From the IMG/VR virus record IMGVR_UViG_3300030333_004509, positions 1 through 62,866 of that record: a stretch of DNA of 62,866 nt; one strand, written 5' to 3'. This stretch comes from a virus. The position numbers were made by a program, and so were the translations under genes. Positions 26,088 through 38,000 of this stretch are shown here, piece by piece. Every line of letters starts with the position of its first letter. Positions within the stretch are counted from its first letter, which is position 1. The notes below the pieces were generated by a model. The model was not told the origin of the DNA and ran no database searches. It was given only the letters and a program-made list of their open reading frames with translations.

Positions 26088-29000
26088 TGAGCGATTACGA
26101 GGACACGCCGGAGGGACTCCCTGAACCTGAAGTCCCTAAGATTGATGATACTTATGGCCTCCGCGAGGAGGACATCAAAGAGTATATGGACATCGCAGGC
26201 GTCAGCCGTCAGAAGGCTATTCGAGTTTTAGCCCCCAATCTCGGAGCTCAAGTTGCGCAACGAGAAGCAAAGCTGGACATACGTAAGCAGCAAGATGAAG
26301 TAGTTGATCGCCTCGATATTACCGGTTTAGGTAACAAGCTGAAGGGCAACCAAGGCGCGATCGAAATGGGCTTGACCCCGCGCTATACAGATCACAACGA
26401 CGTATTGGATAAGCACGCTCAATCAGTCGGTATGTCAGCGGATGAATATCGCCAAGAACTTGGAGCACTCAACGTCGGGTACGAAGCTCTGGTCGAGGAC
26501 ATCGTTACGCGCGGACGACCAGTAGAGCACGCACTCAAGATGGCGGATAAACGTGGGTCACTGGCAAGAGTGGATTCCCGTACACGCGAGATTGAGCAGA
26601 CTGGTCATTACCTCCAGACAAAAGCCCGGGTCTTAGCTCGTACCGATCCTGAGGCAGCTAAGGAGTTAGGGATTGAGATTGATCCTATCTTCGTTGACGA
26701 AGAAAGCTCCTTTGGCCTAAGCGGCACCTCTGAGTATGAGAGGCGACAAGTCGTATCTCAGCCAGGCGAATACGGATTTCAAGCTGCCCAGATGCAAGCT
26801 GAAGCCTTGGTGACCTCAAACCCTGAGCTTGGTCAATGGGTCAAAGAGCTCAGCGCAAGTCATGTCGGTGGCGATACTTACATCACTCGACGCGCTACGC
26901 AGAAACTCGATAAGTGGAAGGCGGCAAACCCTGGGTACGACCAGAAAGAAGCAGAAGACTTGGAGAAAGTCTTCATCGACCAAGCCATGGAAGAGCTGGG
27001 CATATTCAAGACTATTGGTTGGTGGCAGATGCCCATCTTCATGTCTTCGCGGTATCGGTATGGAGATGCGAAAGACGATAGTTTTATTACAGCAATGGCG
27101 CCTCAGATTGAGATTGTCGGCCTTAACAACAAGGGTCACGTCGTTACTCGGACTGCAGGTGCAGGGCAGTATGGGATAAAGACCGTCGACTTTCTTCAGG
27201 CCGGTGTTGTTGGCGGCTTGGCTACGATAGGTACCGAAGAAGACTGGTGGAGTGGGTCTAAGCGAGGTATCGCGAATCAACGTGACTTCTTAGAGTGGTC
27301 TCAAGATCTAGCAGGTCATGACGCAAGCACCATAAAGAAGGCAGGCTACGGTATAGCCGCGTTGCCATTCTTGCTGCTTACCCCAGACGCACTATTCGGT
27401 ACAGCAGGCGCAGCCAAGATCGCTGGTCGCGGCGGCAAGCTTGTGCGCAAAGGTGCGGTAACTCGCAAGCACATGACTTCGATTGAAGACATTTTGTCAG
27501 GGGCTAAAGGCGGCGACATTGATGCGCTCACCATGGCAGACATCGAGCGGATCCAAGCACTCGATAAGAGCCTGATGCTGAATGACGAGATTGCGGAGCA
27601 GATGGACCTATTGGATGGTCAGATCGGTGCCTTCTTGGGTCGATCAAATCCATATACAGGCTTTACGTTTGTCAAGGGTGAGCCTAACAAGGGCATAAAG
27701 CTGGCCGACGATCTACCCGGTAATCTGGGTGGTCAGGGTATCAATCTTCACCCCACACGAAGAAAGGCAAGGGCTAAAGCTCAGGCGCAAGAGTTAGCCG
27801 AGCGTGAAGCCAGGGCTAAGGCGAAGGGCAAGGTCGAGAAGAAGGGCATAGAGATTGAGACGCCCAAGGTCGAGATACCCGACCTCTACGACTATGCCGG
27901 TCATCTGAAGAGGATTCGTACTGCGAGAAAAGCCGTGGATGATCTGGATGTCGGGGACTTTGCTCCGCGGCTCGACGCAGACATTACGTCTGAGTCCGTG
28001 CGGATCACGAATATCATCTCAGATATTGCTGACGCCGAGGTCGCAGCGAACTTTCGTCTGAAGATGAAGGGCAGCTTAGATGACGCGCTGAAGCGGCCTG
28101 GTGTTCCTGCGAGAGGTGCGAACACGGAAGACGCGGCTCGTTTTTGGTATTCCGATATGGTCGAGGAAGTACGCAAGCTTCCAGGCATGGAGAAGGCAAC
28201 TGATGAGCTTGCTGCGATTGACCGAGCTCTTGCCGCGGGGGAGATCACCGAGGCAGAAGCTAAGGCGGCAAGAAAGCCGTTCCAGGCACAGGCTGCAGCA
28301 CGTCGACAAGTCTACAACCAGCTTGAGTCTATCGCTAAGAAGGCGCAAAAGATTGCAGACGACAGCCCTCTGAAGAGAACAAAGCAAGCATTGGATCGTG
28401 CTGAAGAGGCTGTCAAGGCAAACCTCGAGAGTCGCATCGCTGCTTGGTACGTGTTGCATGACCAGCTACAGGGCGGGCTGTTGTTCAAGGGTCGACGTCG
28501 AGTAAACCCGCTGGCTGAAGGTAGTAAGCTAGCCAACAAGATCAAAGACTTTATTGATCTCACGCCAGATGCTCAGAACTTCGCAGGTATGCTGCAGAAG
28601 TACTTCAACATGAGCCAAGCAGAGGCCGACGCAAACGCCCGACTCTTTGATGCCGCAGCTAAAGCGTGGGCCTACCAGAATCAGCGCACCCCGCATGACT
28701 GGTGGAAGCGTACAATCGCAGGCGTCAAGTCCAAGGAAGACTTCATTGAGCGGTTCAAGAATGGGCCTCCAGATGTGACTAATCCTCCAGGTAAGGGAGG
28801 TAAGGTTACGCCTGACGGGGATGGACCCACACCTGATCCTACCGGGATGGTACCTGTCGTCGCCCCTCACTGGCAGGGCAACATGAACACTGTGGCAGGT
28901 CGAGCATCTACGGCTCTACCCGATGGCTACAGACTTGAAGGGTTTGGCGGCGAGGCTCTCGAGTTTCCCTCTGGTATCGGACCTAAGGGTGACCGCGGAC

Positions 29001-32000
29001 TGATGAACAAGCTGGCTATCCGCATCCGAAACGCGGGAGTCGATATTGATCCATACAGAACAAGCAAGAAAGACTTGTTCGAGTCAATCAATAAAGGTCT
29101 GCTTGAGCTCTCCGAGACAGCGAATGGTCGTGTAGTTATTGACGAGCTGGTCGAAGAAGGATTCTTCCGTAATATCGGTCAACGTAACTGGAAAGTTATT
29201 GGTCCCGATGGCAGTGTCGTCAAGGAAGTCACGAACAGTGATGCGCTGGATGTAGTAGCGCAGGCAGTCGAGAAGCTTCTTGATGACGGAGTCATGGTCC
29301 GGCACGCAGAGGACATGGGCGGGGACATTCGTGTAGGTCCGGTGGTTTACGGTATGTCACACGCAGCTGTCCGAGCTGCCCTGAAGGATCATCCAAGGGA
29401 AGTCGGAGTTCACTTCATCGGAGATCAGCAGATCTTCAGATTTGGAGATGAGTTCGACGACAAGGTTAAGTACGGTCATGACAATACCGCGGCACTAGCT
29501 AAGCGGCCTGACCATGTCGCGTATCACAACCACCCAGACCCTGAAGGTTATCGGAACTGGTTCTCTCGGGATGACTTGATGTTCTTCCCCTTCTTGGCGC
29601 TCAGAGAACAGCGCGTAATCATGGCTGACGGTAGTGTGCTTCAGCTCGAGATGCTGGGAGATGCTGGATGGAACGGCTGGAACAATCTCAGTCACATTGG
29701 CCGCCTCTTTAACGGTGATTACACTACTGTCGCCGAGATGGAGCGTGGCGATGCCGTGTTCCACGCCGTGTTAAGAGACTACTCAGAGAGGATAGACAAT
29801 GACGTATTTGAAGCCGCAGAAGCCGCGCACAGGGCCGATGTCAACGCCGGAAAGTTCGGCCCCCGACCAGAAGCCGGACCCGAGCTCGTCGAGTACAACA
29901 AGCGCCAAAATCGGGCTCTCTTTGAATCCCTCTCCAGAAGATATGAGAAACTACTTAAAGAAGATTACGGAATCGATGCCCGAGTTACCGTCTACGAAGG
30001 ACGGATTCCTGATAGACGACTCGCACCAGATGTTGAAGCAGTTTCGGATCCCCGCCCCGTCGCCCGAGAAGGGGAGCTCCGAGTAAAGGATCCGATAGAG
30101 CCTCTTGCTGTAAAGCGAGCAGACGATACACCGCAGGTACCGGTAGAAGAAGAGTTCACCAGCTTAGTTAAGAAGCTTGGTCCAGACGGGCTCAACGCAC
30201 TGAGCTTTAAGTCAGACGACTTTATGCGCAATGTCATAACGCGCAATCAGTCAGGCACCGTTACGTCTGAGGTAGTTGAGTTTATTCCCGTCGACAAGAT
30301 CGGCCTGGGTAGGCTTGCTAACCTGGGTGACTGGCGCGTCACAGATAACGCGAAGATAGAGCAAGCTAAGAATCTGCTGAGGGGGTTCATAAACGACTAC
30401 AGACAGAAACTTGTCGACATAGGCGCTGTTAAGAAGGTCGATAATAAAGATCGAATTCAGTACCGAATAGATCGCGAAGAAGATGTGTGGGACACGACAT
30501 GGATGAACTATGACGCCAACGTAGAGGCGGCTATCCTCAGTGACGCCTGGTTGGACGGACCAGTCAGCATCCTCGCACATACCGCGCATGACCTGGACCG
30601 TCAGTTCGCAATGCTGTCGCGAGACATATTCAGTCCCGCTGAAGTCGCCGCCATCAAGCAGGAACTTGCAAGCGACCCTCGTATACTAGACGCGATTGAG
30701 CTGATTAACGAAAGCACAGCGTATAAACCAGGCAGACAACCGCGATTTTACCGAGAGAAAAAGGAGGCTCCGACTAAGTTATCGGCTGACCCGCAAAACA
30801 ATGAGGTGGCGACGTTCTTGGGTACCCTGCGGGCATCACCTGAACCTTTCGGTGAAGCAGCAGATAACTTCAAGCAAAAGCTATTGGTGCTAAAGGATCA
30901 CGCTAGTCAGCTTGGTGACTTACTCGTACCTTATCAAGATAAGTTCTTAGGCCTTATAGCTGATGACGACAACCTGATTCAACTGGCCCTCGTAGCTGAC
31001 GCTAGACGGAACTCGGGATTCTTCAAGCAGACAAGTCAACCGGGTAATATATCCGATCATTGCCGGAAGATAGCCACCTTAAAATGGAGGCTGCGGACGG
31101 GTGACTTCAAGGGCGGGAGTATAGATCCGGCAATACAAGAGATTGCAAGTGATCTCTTGCCGACAGAGCTTGATCTTCAGAGGATGTTAGCTGACGAACA
31201 AGCTTTTCTACGCAATGAGCTAGATATTCTAAGGGGGCAGTTACAAAAAGAGCGGCACCAGCTTGTCCGAGATCTACGTGTGTTGGACACGATAGGTATA
31301 ATCAACGCTAAAAATGCAAGTTTCGATTCTACTATCGCCGAAGCCAAGGCCCGACTACAGTCGCCCGTAAATTCAGCCTTTGAATATATGGAACTGATGA
31401 ATATGGGAGGTCCGCCTAAGACTCACATGTACGGTCTTCGCGTTCGAGATCCTGAAAAACTTCAGGAATATATTACAAGCGTCGAGACTAAGCTCAGAGA
31501 CCCGTCCTTGGAGGCTGAGAAAACAGCGCACCTGCTGGGTCGAAGACGTGAGCTCAAAGATCACTTGTTTATTCAGAGCCGGTGGCGCAAAATGCTCGAG
31601 GAGGCGAGTAAACGACCAGGCAGCTACCTCGAGGAGGCAGTACCGACTCTCACGAAGACTGAAGAGTTTGCGCCTCCAAACTTTCCGGGTCTCGATAAAC
31701 ACTTCAACCCGCGAGACGCAGAACGTATCCGCAATGAAGTGGCGTGGCTGCAAGATCCCGAAAACGTCGGGATGGATGATGGGTCGCCCGTAGTCGCGGG
31801 TATCGGACTCGACAGCGGCTCGTCTGTCACAGTTATGCTCTTGGACGAAGGCTACATTGAGATCCAGCCCACAGATATGCTCAGTCAGCTGGAGCGGATG
31901 GAAAGATCCGATGCTTACGAATATGTCGGTGTCCCCCACCTAAAAGGTTTCCTTTCACCTAAAGCCGAGACCTCCGCGCCAACTATCACAGAGTTCAATA

Positions 32001-35000
32001 TGTTCACCGCGGATGTTAAGCATGAGGAGATCAGCGCTCGAGCCCGAGATCTTCAAGGCGAGATAGCTCGCGCAGCCCATGCTGTGCGGAACTTAGCCTC
32101 AGAAATAAGAAGCGGTATAACTTATGCTGGCGACGGTAAGCAGGTATACCGAGACTACAAGTATGGCTTAGGACGATTCGCGTCCTTAATGACGGACTCG
32201 ATCCGCGAAAGCAAGCACAGCTTCGTCGCCCTGGATAACGCAAAGAATGTCCCGATTAGTTCTCCGGCCTTGGGCTTAGGAGAGACCGTCCTCGAGAACT
32301 TGGCACGTCAAGGTGTTCCAGCAGACACCTCAGTTCACACACTCGTCGGTATGCTGAATAACCGTACATCGTTGATGCACAACCTCAGCCCAACAACTCG
32401 AGAAATCATCGAGCGTAGAGCTTTCGACCAAGACATGATCCGGCATGCGAGCGCCGCAGAGTCTCACGAACTCATGGTTAGTCAGGTGAACGCTACACCT
32501 TGGTTCCACGCTACGCAGAGCGACTTTAATATCTACGACTACTCCCTCAAGTACTCAGGTAAGCATTACGGTAATGCCTTTGGTCCAGGTCTATACTTGG
32601 CAGAGAACCCTGAACTTTCGGTTGTTAAGTACATGGCAGGCGCAGGTCTGGGCACACGGACTATTCCTGATGCTCGCAATCAACTTGCTGCCGTCAAGGT
32701 TAACGCACGAAACATAATCGACATCCGCGGGTACCCCGAGGACTTAGCTAACCAGTTCGATGAACTTGGTATGCCGATGGAAGCCTTAGTTCTTCGAGGT
32801 GGATACCAACCCTTGACTCAAAAGCTTCTGGACGAAGCCACGGGGAGAACGCGAACTCGCACAGGCGCTACTTTTTACAGAGGCTACATGACACCGACTA
32901 GGATGTCTAACGAGGGCCTCTTCAATGCGAGCAGCGAGATCCATCTCATAAGTAGGGCGCAAGCAAAGTTGCAGAGCATCGCGGAGGAGCTGGGTCTCAA
33001 AGCTGCCGATGTCACGGATGACGCGCAATACGCGACCCTCACAAGTGACGAGTCTCTGATGTCCCGCTTAGATACGGATAGGCGGACGTTTGGAGCTCAC
33101 CCGAGCGATGAAGCTATTTCTGACATCGAAGCGCTCGCTAAAGCAGGTGATTCAGAGCCATTCCCCGTACCAGGAAGTGAGCCGATTCCGGGGTTCTTTT
33201 ATACGCCTGCGGCAGAGAGCTGGCTCTGGCGTGAGATGCTCATGGATAACGCGGCGCACATCGCTTACGATCCGAGATTCTACTCGAGAGGTGGCGCCGA
33301 GATTATCGCAGACTTGAGCCATCGAGACATGGCATACCAGCTTGATCGGCTCAGATATGAGACATCGCAGAAGTTCAGAAATCGTTCTGTGAGTCGCGCC
33401 CCTGATGCGTGGAATATGCTTCGTAAGATGTATTCTGGTCGAGGCAAGCAGCTCAGAGCCGCGGAGAGCGGATCCGACACGATGCGTGCAGTCCAAGAGG
33501 CTCGACAGAAAGATCTACAAGAGTGGGTGCACCAGTCATACGAGACTGACGCAGGCACTCAGCGATTCCCTGAGCTACCTGAATATCCTGGTGACGATAG
33601 CGTAGGCTTTACAGGCGACCCTCCAGACACTCCGTCAGAAGAACTGCAGCTACTCGAAAACTTTGCTCGAGAGGTTCTCGACGCAGCTAAGGAAGGTAAG
33701 CTCGACAAATACGCAACAGGTGAGCGGAGGATCTTTGGAGACATACACAGTGAGTACCAGCCTTGGGACGTGGATGATCATGTCTTTGGCTGGAACATAC
33801 TGGATAGTATCGGATCTATTGAGTACAACCTACCCACCGCTTCAGGGCAGACAGAGCTCCCAAATCTTAGGCGTCTTGCACGACTTCACAAGAGGGGTAG
33901 GCTTCCCCCCGGAGGTTTGAATAAGTTTAAGCTCAACATGATCCAGACTTTGGAGCACAACGGAATCAATACCCTGGATGATCTTCGTGTCTACTACAAC
34001 ATGGATCGAACTCGTCGGGCTGACACCGTGTTCCGTCTTAAGGGACCGGATGGAAAACAGCTGGATAAGCCTTCCTCAGAGTACCTAACCGCCCTGGTTC
34101 TTGGCGGCGGTATTGCCGCACGCGCACCTAAGCAAGCTGACATTAGCGGACTCATAGAGCGCTGCCACAAGTTCCTCGACGCCCGTGCGCCGACCAAGAT
34201 TGATCTGCACACGATGCTGATGAATAACAACGTCGACGGAGCTCTACACTTTGGGTCTATGGACTCCAACGTGCTTATCTTGTTCGACCCCATGGCATCT
34301 AAGCTGGACAACGCTGTTGAAGTATTGGTCGAGAAGGGTCGAGTCTTCGACGACGACATTCTCTATCACACACGTAGAGTCGACGATCTTATCGAAGAAG
34401 AGAGAGCCGCGGTCGAGTTCTTGGATGATGGACGCGCAGTCATTTACGCTCTCGGAGAACCCGATCCAGTCTCAGTGATTCATGAGCTCGGTCATATTCT
34501 TCGGCGCCAGATGTCGAAAGATGACCTGGATGGCGTCACGGCATATCTGAATAAGAAGCTGGGTCTTGAGGGTGAAGACGCGCTTACTCACAAGGGTAAC
34601 AAGTTTGTCGGCTCAAAAGAGAACGTCAGGAGAGCTGAAGAGCACTTCGCAGAAGCCTTCGAGGCTTATGTAGCTCGAGGTACGGCAGCAACCGACATTA
34701 AACCTGCGTTCTCCAGGCTCAAGGTATTCCTGGGCCAGGTTGTTGCTCGCATGACCCGCAGTAACCAGACCATAGATATCGACCCTGATGTCGAGGTGTT
34801 CTTTGACAAGCTGTTGAAGGAGACCCCTGACGCAGAGCCAATCCTTAGGCGCGTGTCAGGTAGAGTACAGGAGCACATGAACATCTCAGGTACGGGTAGT
34901 CCCTTCCCTGAAGTCAGCGCATTCGAGTTCTTCTCAGAAGAGTCTCGTCGCGTCGGAGCTACGCATATCGGTACAAAGCTTGATGCGGATGGCAATGTAA

Positions 35001-38000
35001 CCGAGACTATTGAGCTGACGCGCGAAAGCCTTGAAGCCGAATACGACAAGCTGCAGAACCTGGTGGATTCAAAGAAGCTTGACCCAGAAGAAGCGGTGCT
35101 TCGGATTGTCGATGAAGACGGTAACGCTGTTCCTGTCATGCACGACATGTATGATGGTGGTAAGTCGACTTTCGACCTGAATGATGTAGGTAGTCTCCAA
35201 GTCAGGCTGGAGCGAGAAAGAGCGGAAGCTCTTACCGCCACAATGCCCATGGCTCACACTAAGTCTGCCGCACACGCGGTCAAGGAGTTCAGCCCGATTG
35301 AAGCGCTTCAGTCTCGCCTGGCTACCCCCGGCGCAAAGGCGGGTATCGGTCGAGCCGCACTGTTCACGTTCTTTGGTGGTGATCCCAACAAGGCGCTGAG
35401 ACTGCTACCCCCGATGCAACGCATGGAGATACGGGCGGGATCTCGGTCTGTCGAGCAAGCCATCGGTGAGTGCGTCACGTTGGTCGCCGAGGCGAACCAA
35501 TATGAGAAGGGTGGCTTGGGTAAAGTCGTTAAGTATCTGACGGGTGAGATACTGAACTTCGAGTTCGGTGGTAGATCTGTCATGAGTTCGGGGTGGAACT
35601 CCGCGAGCTCGGTCGCTGACGCAATCCGAGTCTCTGCAACGGAGGCTCTCGAGACAGATCACAAGGCTCTTATGGGAGCTCTGACTGTCTTTATTGAGCG
35701 CACAAAGCCTCACAAGGCAGATGAACGGACCTTCACCGAGATGTTCGACCAGTTTGCTCGTAACGACCCTGATGCGGCACAGCTCTTAGACAAGGCCATG
35801 CATCGCATGTTCAAGGGTAAAGGTAGCTTCCTGTCTGACGTAGGTAATGTGATTCAGATCGGTAAGAATCCCACACCTGAAGAGTACAAGTTGCTCGAAG
35901 CGCTGCTGTACTTCTCGGGCAGCACTAAGAGAAACGGTAAGCTGATCGATGATGCGGGGCTTACGTGGGAGCAGAGAACTACGAAGCTCTTCGACGAAGT
36001 CAACAAGATCTACGGACCTAAGGGTGATATCGTAACGAAGAAGATGGCCTTGGTTATGGCCGGTCACGGCACTGCAGGTAGAGTCTTCCGTAGCTGGACA
36101 GACATGGGCGTGGCTGTCGAAGAAGATGTTGTCGCCGCGTTCAAGAAGATGATGATGGGTGAGGCTATCAGTCCTGAGATCCGACCCAGGGTCATGGATG
36201 TGGTGCGACGCTACGGGTACAACCCGTTCTTCCTCGAATCAAGCATGTTGGATGCTGGCTACCACCTACCACTTCAAGCCCGTAAGAAGCTGAGCGAAGC
36301 TTTGGCTCGCGGGCTGGAGAAAGCTGACCCTCGAGTAGAGAAGTGGGAGAAGCTCGGTAATATACCCGCTTCATTCCAGAAGTTCCTGGGCAGTGAGCAG
36401 AACATGAAGAGCGTGTTCGGTGCCTGGTTCCGGTACATGAAGCTGCGCATGACTCGCGGTGCCGTGATGATTCGGCCACGCTACTTCCTGATGAACACGA
36501 TCGATCACTTCACCCAGATGGGTATGGTAACTGGTATACGTCCCGCTTTGATCTCTACGGTCAGGCTCAGCGCTCAGAATGCCTTGGCTGTTCCAGGAGT
36601 CAATAAAGCTTTGGCTATTCTCGAGAAAGCATCGACCCTCCCTGCAGGCGGCAAGTACCAAATCAAGGTTGAGCAGGCGCGAAAGATTCTGCAGAGTGGT
36701 GGTGACGCAGTTGCAAATGCGCTCGGTAAGATGATGGGTGCGTCTAAGTACAACATCAAGTTGAATGATATTCTCGAGGGCAAGCCAGGCACATTCAAGG
36801 TTACTGACAAGAATGGCTTGATCAAGGTCTACAGCTACCAAGACATCCGGGCCATCATGGTTCAGGAGGGTATCTTCGCGACCTTCGACACGACAGCTCT
36901 GGGCAAGGTCGTGCGAGAGAGCGTAGAGAACCAATGGAGAGGTAGCACTTTTAAGGATGCAAAGACGAAAGCTCGGTACCTGGCGGAAGACCTACTGTTC
37001 AACTCGATTGATGACATCGCTGAAGCTTGGTCAGAGCGTGAGCGTGCCGGTGCCGTGATTACATTGATCGAGATGGGCTATGATCCCAAGACAGCTTCTC
37101 GAATGACCATTGATGCTCTGTACGATTATGCAGGCACTATGACTTCGATAGATCGGCATTGGCTGATGTCGCTTATGTTCCCCTTCTGGGCTTATCAGAA
37201 GAACGCGAACCGGCAAATCTTCAACATGATGTTTAGTCCGAGAGGTGCCTACCGCATGGGCGTGATCCGACGATTCCATGAAGGCTCTACTTACCTCGCA
37301 AGTGAGCTGTACTGGAGCGCAATCGTTGATCCCTACGGTGTCTACTACGACGGCTTAGATGATAACCAGAAGAAGACTTACGACGCTGTCCGTACTCGCA
37401 TCGAGTTCGGTTACGGACCTATCGACGAGCTCTCGGATGAGCATCGTGAACGCATGGAACGTGCGTTTAATGTACAAGACCTTAAAGATCTAAGCGCTGA
37501 GCAAATCAACATCATTGAGAACGGCTACGGCTCTCCAAGTCAGCAGTCTCCCAAGGTACGTACAGCAATCATGAGATTGTTTGCTGGGCATGGTTCAGGT
37601 GCTGTCCGAGTTACGGATGGTCGAATCCTGGATATGTCAGACTTCATGTCGATCTACTCTGGGTACGACTCATCCGGCGCTGACTACTACAACGTGACCG
37701 GTGAAGAGCTACGCACGCCCCTCTCAGGCTACGACCCAGATGCCTGGGTCAAGATGTCAGTCAAGGAAAAGGAGCGACTTATTCTTAACGCTAAGTTGGA
37801 AGAGTCAAAGACAGCTTTCCGTATGGCAACTCTACCTCGACCTCAAGAGCATGAGCTCCCCTCGTATTATCGAGATCGCGCCTTCATCTCCATCCCACCC
37901 ATCTTCGACAAGAATACACAGCAATACCACAAGCTACTTCAGGACACGGGACACGAATCTCCTTGGACAGGTGTATTCCTGCCAGAAAACACAATCCAAG

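Noticed and set aside
36371-36934. 187-residue leftward frame inside the giant gene
   Set aside because: It is a shadow of the 4190-residue coding frame.
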